A stretch of 64,000 bases of DNA from Pomphorhynchus laevis. Taxonomy: Eukaryota; Acanthocephala; Palaeacanthocephala; Echinorhynchida; Pomphorhynchidae. A program made the translations under genes and the position numbers. The notes under the pieces are model-generated. The model ran no database searches and was not told the DNA's origin. It was given only the letters and a program-made list of their open reading frames with translations. The stretch covers positions 62,001 to 126,000 of the forward strand of contig WNNJ02000423.1 in the NCBI GenBank assembly GCA_012934845.2, in the 5' to 3' direction. This document shows positions 30,852 through 40,963 of this stretch, piece by piece. Every line of letters starts with the position of its first letter. Positions within the stretch are counted from its first letter, which is position 1.

Positions 30852-31226
30852 CTAACTCCTACTGGAATTGATTAGAACACGAACACAGCACATACTTTGT
30901 TCATACAGAGAAACCACAGCAAGCAGAAGATAGTGTAGTACTCTATAATCCCTTTGTTCTTCCCACAACCTCTCACGCGAATCTCGGATGAAAGTCTTCT
31001 CCAAATCTACAAAGTACATGCAGACGGGTTGAGCGAACTCCCAAGACCGTTCAAGGATAGTTGAGAGAACAAAAAGCAGATCCGTAGTTCCACGACATGG
31101 ACGAAAGCCGCATTGTTCATTTTGCAACTGCTCCTTAACTATATGCCGTATCCTTAACTCAAGAATCTTAGCAAATAACTTACCAGCTTGGCTAAGAAGA
31201 GTGATGCCTCGACAATTGAAACACAC
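30852..31226 (-). pseudogene. RTE-like LINE reverse transcriptase, fingers and palm
   Basis: 124 residues: RGITLLSQAGKLFAKILELR, EQLQNEQCGFRPCRGTTDLL, WEFAQPVCMYFVDLEKTF and LLLAVVSLYEQSMCCVRV. In the palm block the family's FDRV is changed to FIRD, so the first catalytic Asp position is altered. Remains of a YADD-like block (LFADDVFLLTSSL) can be read to the left near 30700-30740. Confidence 0.85.
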
Positions 31227-31272
31227 TCTCCGAAACCTTTCTTAAAGATCGGTACTCCCCTAATTGGTTACA

Positions 31273-31554
31273 CTAGAAACCTTGCCTGTCTTCAATGCAA
31301 CATTGATGTCGTGTTAGCCACTTCATGCCCACAACGTCGATAGCCTTTAAAGCTTCAGGTCGAATCTCATCTACTCCTGAAAACTTTTTAATACGAAGTT
31401 TTTTAACAATAGCAATGACCTCTTCCAAAGAAGTGAGCTCTTCCGTTGGTTCTAAAGGCTCTACATCTACAAAAGAAGGCATATCCACCGGATTAAGCAG
31501 ACTTTTAAAATGCTCTTTCCAACAACCAAGAATTTCTTCAATGCCAGTCAGCAT
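31273..31554 (-). pseudogene. RTE-like LINE, region entering the reverse transcriptase
   Basis: 93 residues: GCWKEHFKSLLNPVDMPSF, then VKKLRIKKFSGVDEIRPEAL and VVGMKWLTRH. The sequence before the fingers contains the widely shared GxDEIRPE motif. The frame ends just before the RGITLL block, which resumes in the next frame. Confidence 0.8.
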
Positions 31555-32049
31555 AGATCCTCTTCTGTCGTAGGCAGTTTGAGTAGTTTTCTGCTTTCAC
31601 GCAAATGTTCCAGATCGTTGTTCAGAACATCATCGAAACTAACCTATAATCAAGTCCTAAGTGTTCTCCAAACTTCTCCCAAGCCGCCTTCTTCGATTCG
31701 GTAACTGCTCGAGCTGAAGCACTTTTTGCCCTTCGGTACTTGTCTACAGTTTCAACTGATTTATCAGGCAAAGTTGCCTAATAAGCTAGCTTTTTGTGTT
31801 GAACGATATCTTAAACTGTTTGTGTCCACTAAGTAGTTTTTAGGATTATCTCCGCGACAAACACCTAATGCATTTCAGCCACAACTTTTCACAGTTATTT
31901 TGCCTAGCGAGGATCTGAACATGTCTAATTTCTTATCAATGTTTTTCAATTCTGATGTCAACCGAGAGAAGTCTTCCGGGATGTAGCCAATAAACGTTCA
32001 TTAACAGAAACATCTGCTAGACGCTTCCATCGTGCCCCCACACACAACG

Positions 32050-32860
32050 TTTGGGCTATATAGTAACCTAATTTAAAATATGTATCTATTAAATTATTTA
32101 AATGATTTTGAAGAAAGCCAATATCATTACATATTGTTGCAATTCTTAAAATTTCATTATTTAATGTATTATATTTTATATTATATGGTATGCATGAATG
32201 CTCATGCAAAAATATGTTTCATGTAAATTTAAATATGCCATCTTTACGATATAAATTAAAAGTAGTTTTAGTTAATGTTAATTTAAAATCTAGATTTGTA
32301 TAAAGCGTACTAAAATCGTATGTATTTATATTTTGAAAATTTATTCCTTTTGTCTGTTCTAAAAATTCTTTCGTAGAATTAATACTGAAATAGTGTTTTA
32401 TACCAGTATTCATTTCGATTACCTTGCAATATTTTTTAAAATGTGCTTTAATTACTTTAAGTATTTTATTCATATAGACAGAAAGTGGTTTTAATGTACA
32501 TTTAAAATCACTACATATGGAGCTAGGTTTTATTGGATTTTTATTTAATTTTGGATTCCAATATAATATAAGTATAGTTTTATTATCTGATTCGACCTTT
32601 ATACCCTTTTTATCCATTATAGAACAGTGACTTGTAATAATTGTTTCTAAACTCAACTCACTACGTTCATATGTTGGATTTACATTTAAATCATTAGAAT
32701 TAACCTCTTTCATTAGTATATCATAATAAAGCTTTTTGCATATGAAGACAAAGTTATTACTAGCTTTATCAATAGTTGTTATTATATAGTTATCCTTTAA
32801 TTTAGTAAGTTCTTTATACATATCTTTATTAATTTTATCTTTCCTTAATTTTGGATTCCA
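32050..32860 (-). mobile_element. Penelope-like element 2, fragment with internal loss
   Basis: Closely related to PLE 1 over two blocks: the polymerase region (32300-32850) and the C-terminal region (32060-32290). The stretch between them in PLE 1 (about 250 bp, equivalent to 16480-16740) is missing. It abuts the RTE-like LINE at about 32045, so one of them inserted next to or into the other. The copy is broken. Confidence 0.75.
32219..32821 (-). pseudogene. PLE reverse transcriptase, copy 2
   Basis: 200 residues open: the DKASNNFVFICK block, ILYWNPKLNKNPIKPSSI (the PKxHK motif changed to PKLNK), PLSVYMNKILKVIKAHFKK, then GINFQNINTYDFSTLYTNLD carrying the palm motif YDFSTLYT with its catalytic Asp, followed by a jump to FNLYRKDGIFKFT. 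The second half of the polymerase palm is absent, so this is a fossil. Confidence 0.8.
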
Positions 32861-33254
32861 ATATAATATAGGTATAGTTATAATATAATTATCTGTAATT
32901 AAGGAGTAAATTATTTATTAATTATCTGTAATTAATAAAATAAGTTTGTTTTGTAATAATGTTTTCGTTTTATTCATTTCATTTGGTATAAACTCGTTTA
33001 TATGTTAAAGATGATAACTGCCTATTCGCTTCATTTGTATAATATGTTTTATCAAACCCTAAAAATGAGATTTTGTCAGCCTGTTACTACGTCATCGATC
33101 TGCTCAATTTTCTCTAAAGAATTGTTATGACTATTTTTAATGTTTTTAAGAAAAGAGCGTTTGGGTTCATATCTATATAATTTCACAATTTGAAATTTTC
33201 CAAATAATTTTGCTTGCTTATTTTATGCATGTAAGTATAATTTTTGATCATATT

Positions 33255-33315
33255 AAGTACAGGACGTTCAATTAGAACGTCCTGTACTTGTATCAATTAC
33301 TTACTAATTGATACA
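33255..33315. repeat. Two adjacent perfect hairpins
   Basis: AAGTACAGGACGTTC / GAACGTCCTGTACTT with a 5-nt loop (33255-33289) is followed at once by TGTATCAATTA / TAATTGATACA with a 5-nt loop (33289-33315). The stretch after them repeats pieces of both arms (AGTACGTCCTG, then GTATCAATTAAG), suggesting repeated template switching. Confidence 0.9.
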
Positions 33316-33839
33316 GTACGTCCTGATCGTATCAATTAAGTAGAGTAAAACCAGTGAAAAAAAACAGTAATTGTTTCAGATTTGAATTATATATTACCGC
33401 TACACTTGTCTTGTGCTAAACATATTTTGCTATAACACTGAAAAAGGGAATCAAACTCCAAAATATTTTAATAAATAGCATTAAATAGTTTGTTTCTATT
33501 GACAGTTTTAATTGATTTTATAAATTTAAATGGAATCTAAAGCACATTCCGCCATTTGTTTCAATAATTTTATAAACAACAAATATAAAAATCAAATCCC
33601 ACTTGGGATAAGAAGAAATTACGGAATAACAATTCGCAACTCACTATTTCATCATATGCGTGTATGGAAGATTAAGTTTGTTATTTGCAAAATACTGCGA
33701 AGTAAAAGACATTTGTACCATTCGAAACGTTTATTTCTCTTTTGATATTTATCAATTGGGTTTTCAAATTAAAATTTTAATCAATGTCTTTTAGAGATTT
33801 GTCAAACAATATTCTTTCTGTTGTCAAAGTTCAGGATAT

Positions 33840-34095
33840 ATTAAATCTCGAATTGTATGTTACCTTTGATTACCACAGCAACTTTTGTATATCTTATTTA
33901 TTAAAATAAAAATTTGATACTTTACGTATTAAATCTCGAATTGTATGTTACCTTTTCTTACTACAAAGGTAACATACAATGGTAACATACAATAGTAACA
34001 TACAAGGTAATATACAGTTGTAGTACTTTACGTACTACAACTTTTGTATATCTTATTTATTAAAATAAAAATTTAATACTTTACGTATTTTTAAA
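33840..34095. repeat. Tandem duplication with internal hairpins
   Basis: A unit running from ATTAAATCTCGAATTGTATG to ATACTTTACGTATT occurs twice. The second copy is expanded by three GTAACATACAA repeats and by two inverted repeats, 33940-33980 (16-bp arms) and 34017-34041 (GTTGTAGTAC / GTACTACAAC). This looks like one complex copy-back event. Confidence 0.8.
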
Positions 34096-35218
34096 TAGTT
34101 ATTCAAAATAGTTTTTATTTGATTAAAATACATTGTGAACAGGCAGTTATATCAGTTGTCTGCTTATTTAAATTACTTTATTGATTTTGTTCTTGACATA
34201 GATTTTTAATTTTAAAAACAAAGTCCAAGTTTAAAATATTTTATGTAAATTCCTTTGCTAGTTTGCATCACCTACGTTTCGATATTTATTGATGGTATAG
34301 TTCAATCATTAAGCTGCCCTTTTTATGTTTTTCGTTTTATCAGTAGAAAAACAGTATATTAGTCGAATGTACCATTTCTAGTCTCGTCAAAATTTACTGA
34401 AAGATAAAATCATAGCATTTTTATTACCTTCATCATATTTCAGAACACTAAATTTGACTATAATACGGCTACTCAAAATGATAAAATTCAAATTATCTTA
34501 TTTGCTTGAAAGAACTCTCTAGCAAGGCAACGATCTCTTTTTTTAAATAGTTGATGCGATCCATTATTGATAAATAATTATTGGAGCTGGATCAAATGAA
34601 AGAAGAAATTATTTTTGATATCTCGCTAACTACTGTTAGCATCTTCAGAAAATTACTATTTCCCTTGCAGTCACTAAAAAATATATTGGCCATTTTACAT
34701 TTCAATCACTTTATTTCGATTTTTTCCAAGCTTCTAGATCGCTGCAGACAAGTGGCTCCATAATCCCTTTTCATGCAAAACAGATATTCTACTTTTAACT
34801 TATATGTTCTGTATATTCAATGGTCTAACTTTGCGATTACATATTGAGGATGCAATCTACGTGATTTTAGTGAAATATGAGATTTGCTATTTAAATAGAA
34901 ACTGTGCTTCTTCCGAGAAAATAGTAATCGTCATAATTTGTCTCATTTTTAAGTCTTAAACTTCAAGCTGATGCCATTGATACTTCTATGATAGTTAAAG
35001 TTTCTAATTTATTGAAATTACTTGAAATCTCTGTAGAAGGACATTGTAGAAAGATTCCTAGGCAGTACAAATTAAAGAATATATAACTTTAATATAGTAT
35101 GTGAATGTCGTCTATTTTATTTGATAATAAATACTAAATCCAAAATCTTATTCCATTTCAAATATATATTATTATAGGAACGAAGAAGAAAATATCCTTA
35201 ATTTGATTAAAATTCTAT

Positions 35219-35248
35219 ATTTCGATAGCTCCTGCTATCATCATCAGG
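35219..35248 (-). ncRNA. Hammerhead-like motif at PLE 3' end
   Basis: The minus strand reads CCTGATGATGATAGC, AGGA, GCTATCGAAATATAG. CTGATGA and GAAA are intact and GATAGC/GCTATC gives a 6-bp stem II with one extra T. No clear stem III or cleavage triplet follows. Placement after the GIY-YIG region matches known PLE hammerheads, supporting the call despite the missing half. Confidence 0.5.
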
Positions 35249-35760
35249 ATTACAAAAAATGTTTCACAATTTTCCCCGTGTTTCCAACATTTATACAAAA
35301 ATACAAGCATTGATGTGCCCCTCATTTCTACTTAAAAGAAAAGGAAAATACCGAGAAACAAAACAATCATACACTAAAATTTTACACACATTTTAAAAAA
35401 CAACAAAAAGAAAGAAAAAAAACACATAATCATAAAACACAATAAAATTAAAATCATACAATAAGTGACAAACTAATACTAATTTAATAATAAAAATAAT
35501 TTAAAAGTAGAGTAATGAATTATAATTTAATCTAAACCAAAACAAAATAATAATACAATTAAAAAAACAAACGAATTGAAGAAGTGAAATAATGTAATAT
35601 TGGAATAATTAATTATAATTTAATTTAAGCTTATATTCGGATTTATTATTTAGTATTGAATTAGGTTCTTTTTTAATAAAATACGCTTATTGAATAATGC
35701 GAGATAACAAGTTACTTTCAAATGATAAAATAGATGCATTTTCAATATCAAATGAATGAT

Positions 35761-35982
35761 TCAAACTAAAAAATGCTGAGCAACAGCACTCGAATTGGTC
35801 CCTTTACGCACATTATAATTATGTTGTTTAATACGCTTAGCCAAACCTTGACCGGTTTGACCGACATATACCTGTTCGCATTTTTTACAAGGTATTTTAA
35901 AAACAATGGCATCTTTGTTAAAATCTGGTTTACGCTTAAAAATGTTGTAAAGTTTAGGTAATTTTCTGTTAAAAATGTGCAC
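35761..35982 (-). pseudogene. PLE GIY-YIG endonuclease domain
   Basis: 73 residues: IFNRKLPKLYNIFKRKPDF linker, then VFKIPCKKCEQVYVGQTGQG, LAKRIKQHNYNVRKG and SSAVAQHFL. The CxxC followed by VYVGQTG corresponds to the 'YIG' half of the nuclease with the catalytic Arg in AKRIKQH, as in PLE endonucleases that nick the insertion site. The frame stops after SAVAQHFLV, where the family usually continues with HxF...AxxL blocks. Confidence 0.8.
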
Positions 35983-36046
35983 TTTGTTAATACAACTATT
36001 TTTTATGTAATTGCTAATAAACTTTGAAAATACTGAATTCCACTTG

Positions 36047-36112
36047 TTACTAACAAAAGGTATTCCTTTTGTTAAAGAAAAGGAATACCTTTTAAAGAAA
36101 AGGAATACCTTT
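36047..36112. repeat. Inverted and direct repeat around AAGGTATTCC
   Basis: AAAAGGTATTCCTTTT is followed by two direct copies of its complement-containing unit AAAGAAAAGGAATACCTTTT. It sits at the 5' edge of the PLE linker and partly disrupts it. Confidence 0.8.
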
Positions 36113-36179
36113 GATAATTTAGGAGCTAATTTCTTTGATTATGATGCTTAATTGAATCTAAATTTAATTTTGGTGATTT

Positions 36180-38053
36180 AAAAATGCCTATGCCTTACCG
36201 ATTTGGAAAATTCTTCAAATAATATGCATAGAATAAATAAATAAAATAATTTATTATAAACATTACTTTTAGAAATTATAAATTTTACAATTTTAACAGT
36301 TACTATTACATGCTTTGGCGACATATAGACGATTAAATGACAATCCGAACGACTTTGAGTTAGAATGTAATGCACAGCTAACGTAAGTAAATTTGCTTTA
36401 AACGATTAGCTTATTTAATCTTTAATAAAGGGATTTTCGGTTCAATAGATTGCAATCACAACAATTAGCTCGGAAGAAGATATCCACAGCAATTCTTTTG
36501 TAAGTTTCAAGATACTTAAGCTATAACATGGTCGATGCTTTTATATATTAATTTAAATTTGTGAAATGTAGCTGAGAATATCACTTTTAGTAAATTTGAC
36601 AAAAAACACAGAACGTAAAATGTTTGAACTTGTTTCTAAAATGTAGAATTATAATATTTTTATTAATATTTAAGTTAATTAAAATATTTATTACCGTAAA
36701 CATATTATCATGTAATATTTACCGTAAACATATTTGACCTTGTGTTCACGAAAAATGAGTGAATTACATCACCTTGTATTTACCGTATCACTGTGTATTT
36801 GGAAAACTATAATTTATAAATATCTTAATAATATTTTTTTATCTGCAGAGAAAATTTAAGTGTTTTAATTAAATTAATATTCGTATTTTATTAATAGAAA
36901 TAATAAATGATATAATAATATTAATTAAACAATTTACCAATTAATAATTTTAATAATATTATATCAACTTTAATATTTAATTTAATATTAAATTAAAATA
37001 GTTTAATTTAATATAGATAATTTATTAGTTGTTTTATTAATATAAATAATAAATGATTAAATGCATTATTTTTTTAAAATAATATAAATAATTAATTAAA
37101 TAATTTAATTATTTTAATTATTTTAAATGATTTGATAGTAAATAATTTAATACGAAGGCTAAATTAAATGATCTGCTTAACTAAAGTCAAATATAAATAT
37201 TTTCATTAATTTACGTTATATTTTTAATGACATGAATTTCCACTCTAACATATTAATATTTTGTTATCCTTTTAGACTTGACTACAATCTACTCGTTGAT
37301 CTACATTTTCTCTCTTCAAAACCTTTTTTAAATAAACTAAAATTTTTGTAAGTAGCATTAGACGTTAATGTAAAAATTAGCCTATAGCTATTTATTGTAA
37401 CAAATATTTGTAACATTATAATTTCTAATAAAAATATAATATAATTATTATTTTGTCGCTTAGTGCAAATGTAATTTGCACTAAGTAATTTAAGTAGCAT
37501 GCAAATTTTGTTTTATCATATTGCTCAAAAGCAATAATATTTTATTATAATAAACTTAGTCGTTCAGAAAGTTATCAACATCATGATTCATTTGGATTTT
37601 TTCTCGAAGCTATTATAAGAGGTCTTAAAGATAAAATATTGAATTATAAATTGAAATCGGCAATTTTGTGATATTAGCATAACCAACTTAATAACGTAAA
37701 GGCTGTAATTTCTGAGGTTTTTCAAAAAAATTGCAACAAGGAACAATATTAATAATTTGCATAATTCCAATTGACACAAAAGTATTTATTTTGTAAACTA
37801 CAATATCTTGATTATCATTGACAGCGTGTAAAATTGATTTTAAATTCTTTAATTCAATGCACTATATATAATTTATGACATTAGAAGCTGCAGTCACAAT
37901 CTGATCCACACAATCAATGAAGATTTTTTTGATTCTGCAATTAACCTTGAGAAACTGTAAGGTTGCTAATTAGAAACGGTTTCTAGTAATATACATTAAT
38001 AAATATACGTCACAAGTGTGTACAAGTTTCTGAGAAATTATATTTAATTTGAC
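36180..38053. other. AT-rich gap with one hairpin
   Basis: No gene or element was recognised. A perfect hairpin lies at 37459-37485 (CTTAGTGCAAAT / ATTTGCACTAAG, 3-nt loop). Tiny open frames are consistent with chance. Confidence 0.5.
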
Positions 38054-38061
38054 AAATTACT

Positions 38062-38574
38062 TTGTCAAAGAAGTGGCGTGCTACAACTGGCATAATGTGC
38101 GACCGCAAAATGAAGGATAGCATAAAGTCAAAGATATATCGAAGCGTTATTCGTCCCATTGCTCTTTATGGAGCAGAATGCTGGCCTATCACAAAGATAG
38201 CGGAACGTCGTCTCGCTGTCATGGAGACGAAGATGCTTCGATGGACAAGCGGTTTTAGTCTCATAAATCGGGTTCGCAATGATGATATTTACCGACGATA
38301 CGGTGTGATGCCTATCCGTGAGAAAATGCTAGAAGCCCGTCTCCGCTGGTTTGGCCACACTCTACGGGCACATGACGGTTCCATCGCAAAGGCAGGCTTG
38401 AAAATAGACTTTAAAGGCAAACGCCCCAAAGGACGACCAAGACAGCGATGGTCTGACACGCTGCACAAGGATCTAAGAGATGCTGGACTACACCCTGATC
38501 TGGCTTCGGATCGTTGCAAATGGAGGATGCGTTCCATGAGAGCCGACCCCGCCAACACACGGGATAAAGGCTAA
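38062..38574 (+). CDS. RTE LINE C-terminal domain, open fragment
   Basis: 170 residues open. SKIYRSVIRPIALYGAECW, MRW-type block METKMLRWTSGF, EKMLEARLRWFGHTLRAHD, KRPKGRPRQRWSDTLHKDLR, DAGLHPDLASDRCKWRMRS and ADPANTRDKG at the end. This is the C-terminal part after the polymerase thumb that ends RTE proteins and resembles nematode copies I know. The initiating Met lies at the insertion junction and is accidental. No polymerase motifs are present, so the fragment has no expected activity. Confidence 0.85.
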   Translation: MSKKWRATTGIMCDRKMKDSIKSKIYRSVIRPIALYGAECWPITKIAERRLAVMETKMLRWTSGFSLINRVRNDDIYRRYGVMPIREKMLEARLRWFGHTLRAHDGSIAKAGLKIDFKGKRPKGRPRQRWSDTLHKDLRDAGLHPDLASDRCKWRMRSMRADPANTRDKG

Positions 38575-38597
38575 AGAAAAAGAAGAAAAAGAAGAAG
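38064..38597 (+). mobile_element. 5'-truncated RTE LINE tail with target-site duplication
   Basis: Only the last roughly 530 bp of an RTE LINE inserted here. AAATTACTTT occurs at 38054-38063 and again at 38598-38607, a 10-bp target-site duplication. The 3' end is a purine-rich GAA/AAAGAA tail. The insertion is cleanly bounded and its coding frame is open, so it is young. It belongs to a different RTE lineage from those at 11.5 and 30 kb. Confidence 0.85.
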
Positions 38598-38609
38598 AAA
38601 TTACTTTAA

Positions 38610-39050
38610 TCTAAAAAGTGACTGAATTATGATTTATTCAATTGTGGATGGTAAAATCTTTATGATGTTACCGTATTGAGTTGCCTGCAATTCCTCCTAT
38701 AAATAGCCTTTTGTGTGTGGCACTTAATATCTATCCCTTGGCACAATGTCACACGGAAAACAGCAAAATATTAACTTTTTACATGCGATGCAAAAAATAA
38801 AAAAATCTGTTTTTATCAGTTTTCGAAAGCTTTAGCTTTAGTCTCGAATAAACTCTGACTTTTTAAAATATATTTCAGTAGTATTTTCTTTTTTTAAATA
38901 GTTTATACTAATCATTAATTTAATTGCTGTAATTTTCTGAAGATAAATTTTCAAAATTACATACTGTAATTTTCTGAAGATGCTAATAGAAGTTAGCAAA
39001 ATATCAAAAATAATTTCTACTTTTATTTGATCTAGCTTTAATGATTAAGT
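38610..39050. other. AT-rich gap, no gene seen
   Basis: Noncoding sequence between the RTE tail and repeat family U. A short local duplication of TTTTCTGAAGAT with TTACATACTG lies near 38930-38985. Confidence 0.45.
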
Positions 39051-39353
39051 ATTTTCTTTGTCACATTTCAGTATCATTGGACTTCATTAGCTACTGTTCG
39101 AATACATACGATTCACATTTCGGTCTTTTTAATGTTGACTGATGATCTCTCGACTCATGTGCTTTATTAAAAATTAGATTAAATGAAATACTTTATTATA
39201 ACATTTTGCAAATTAAAAAATAGTTGGGTTTTCAAATTAAAAATAGAAGCTTAACCATCCAAAGCTGATTTAATATGAAATCAGAAATGATTTAAATTAA
39301 ATTTGCAAAATGTAAGACGAAAATTGAAAAATTGTCTTCAGCAAACATTAAAA

Positions 39354-39420
39354 GGACCGAAACGTGAAACGTAGGCATTAAATCAGTAGCTGATTGGGTC
39401 TACTAATACTGAAATGTAGC
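39354..39420 (+). ncRNA. U structured motif, copy at 39.35 kb
   Basis: GGACC, GAAAC, a self-pairing ACGTGAAACGT, then GTA, a 7-nt arm GCATTAA, ATCAGTAG, CTGATTG, GGTC and a weakened partner arm CTAATAC. Core blocks are those of a hammerhead but in permuted order (GAAA side first), and no stem I can be drawn, so ribozyme activity is not claimed. Confidence 0.45.
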
Positions 39421-39743
39421 GTACAGATGTTGTATTATAGATGGAATTAAAACAGTGTGAAGTATAAAAAATAGTCACCAAAATTTCAATTGTAACAATG
39501 GCTCCACAAGTATGTAAACTTGAAATTAAGAAACAAGCTATCGATGACTATTTTGATAATTGTAAATAATTGCAATAATTGGTAGGTTTTCAAATTGAAA
39601 AAAGAACCTTCCCCTATCAATGCTGATTTAATCTGAAATCAGAATTCATTTCAATTAAATTTGAATAATGTAAGACGAGTATTTCATTAAATCTAAATGC
39701 CACTAAAGCAGACGAGTCGAGTGATGGTCAGCTAATATTAAAT

Positions 39744-39810
39744 GGACCAAAACGTGAAACGTTCGTATTGGATCAGTTGCAGATGATGCCTACTAATACT
39801 GAAATGTAGC
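39744..39810 (+). ncRNA. U structured motif, copy at 39.74 kb
   Basis: The same layout with GGACC then AAAAC in place of GAAAC. The arm pair is GTATTGG / CTAATAC (6 pairs plus one G-T wobble). GATGATG follows in place of CTGATGA. It is a partially decayed member. Confidence 0.4.
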
Positions 39811-39876
39811 ATACTGCTGTTGGCGTGTAGATAGGATTAAAGTAGCGTGCAGAATTAAAATAGTCATCTGAATTTC

Positions 39877-39922
39877 AATAGTAACAATGACTGCACAGGT
39901 ATGTGCAGTCATTGTTACTATT
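39877..39922. repeat. Perfect hairpin, 21-bp arms, between two U units
   Basis: Left arm begins AATAGTAACAATGACTGCAC, the loop is GGTA and the right arm is the exact complement. A second hairpin (GATGCCTTCA / TGAAGGCATC) follows near 39935-39962. It marks the switch point where unit 2 turns into the oppositely oriented unit 3. Confidence 0.9.
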
Positions 39923-40897
39923 AGCATAATTCAGTGATGCCTTCATATGCATTGAAGGCATCATACAATTGAAATTTATGATGACACTTCACGCTAATTT
40001 AATCTTATCTATAAACCAACAGCACTATGCTACATTTCAGGATTGGTGGACCTCATCATCTACTGATCCAATACCTACATTTCACGATTCGGTCATTTTA
40101 TTGTTGGCTTACGATCACTTGACTCGTCTTCTTTTATTGGCAATTAGATCGAATGAAAGACTTTCATCTTACATTTTGCAAATTTAATCGAAATCAATTC
40201 TGATTTCAAATTAAATCAGCGTCGATAGGAATTTAATTGTAATCGGAAAAGATTTCAATAATTTGCAAAATATATAAAACTCGTTCATTAAATCTAATTG
40301 TCAATAAAGCAGACGAGTCAACTGGTCGTCAGCCATCAAATCTTCACTGCAGATGTTAATCTTTGTTAATATTCAATTGTCAGTGATATTTTAGGAATTA
40401 GAAATCCGATAGATTTAATTCTTTTATAAGAAGACTGGACTAATGTGTTGTTAATATCATGTGCACAAAGATGTAATTTTAATGTATTGTGATTTTTGTT
40501 TTGGAATTGATTTGTTTCGGGAGATAGATTATGTGTTTATTGTCAGCAAATGTATAATGACCGGTGAAATTTTCATGACTATTTTTAAATCAACTAAAAA
40601 TTAGGAAACAAACTATAGATGACTAATTTGATGATAGTAATTATTCAGAAAATAGGTATTTCAAATTAAAGGTTGCACCTTCTCCTACCAGCTCTGATTT
40701 AATTTGAAATACGAAATGATTACAATTAAATTTGCAAAATGTCAGACGAAAGTCTTTTATTAAATCTAAATGCCACTAGTCGAGTATACAAATAAGAACT
40801 GATTACAATTAAATTTGCAAGATGTAAGACGAAGTATTTCATTAAATCTAAATGCCACTAAAACAGAATAGTCAGTGATCGTCAGCTAACATTAAAA

Positions 40898-40963
40898 GGA
40901 CCGAAACGAGAAACGTAGGTATTGGATCAGTAGTTGATTAGGACCACCAATACTGAAATGTAG
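40898..40963 (+). ncRNA. U structured motif, best-preserved arms
   Basis: GGACCGAAACGAGAAACGTA, then GTATTGG, ATCAGTAG, TTGATTA, GGACC, A and CCAATAC. The GTATTGG/CCAATAC arms pair perfectly over 7 bp. CTGATGA is changed to TTGATTA. Confidence 0.45.

Larger units (their letters stand above)
29950..31990 (-). mobile_element. Second RTE-type LINE, 5'-truncated, broken
   Basis: Minus-strand pieces read in order as a LINE of the kind common in fish and many invertebrates. They are a pre-polymerase linker with ESKKAAWEKFGEHLGLDYR (about 31640-31720), ILGCWKEHFKSLLNP to GVDEIRPEAL (31273-31554), the polymerase blocks RGITLLS to VDLEKTF (30852-31226) and a C-terminal part WVMIESIRSQIHATEIRSL (30187-30408). 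The endonuclease is missing or unrecognisable. Multiple stops and frame changes separate the pieces. It is a different family from the 11.5-kb RTE. Confidence 0.8.
32870..35210. other. AT-rich gap with hairpins and local duplications
   Basis: No gene was recognised. Small frames such as 33530-33745 and 34581-34763 show no family motif. The region holds a hairpin pair (33255-33315) and a complex duplication (33840-34095), listed separately. Confidence 0.5.
35219..36170 (-). mobile_element. Penelope-like element 3, 3' part with GIY-YIG
   Basis: A minus-strand fragment with the PLE linker (KGIPFVSNKWNSVFSKFI, about 35990-36060), the GIY-YIG endonuclease (35761-35982), then about 500 bp of noncoding A-rich sequence ending in a hammerhead-like motif (35219-35248). 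This is the known PLE order of polymerase, linker, GIY-YIG and terminal ribozyme. The polymerase is absent. It is a different, endonuclease-bearing PLE family from PLE 1 and 2 as far as the pieces show. Confidence 0.75.

Noticed and set aside
39135-39150. CTGATGATC as a separate hammerhead
   Set aside because: No matching stem II or GAAA follows; it belongs to the minus-oriented U unit.
39354-40963. Calling the U motif a true type II hammerhead
   Set aside because: Core blocks and stem II fit, but the 14-16 nt between GTA and CTGATGA cannot form stem I; reported as structured motif only.
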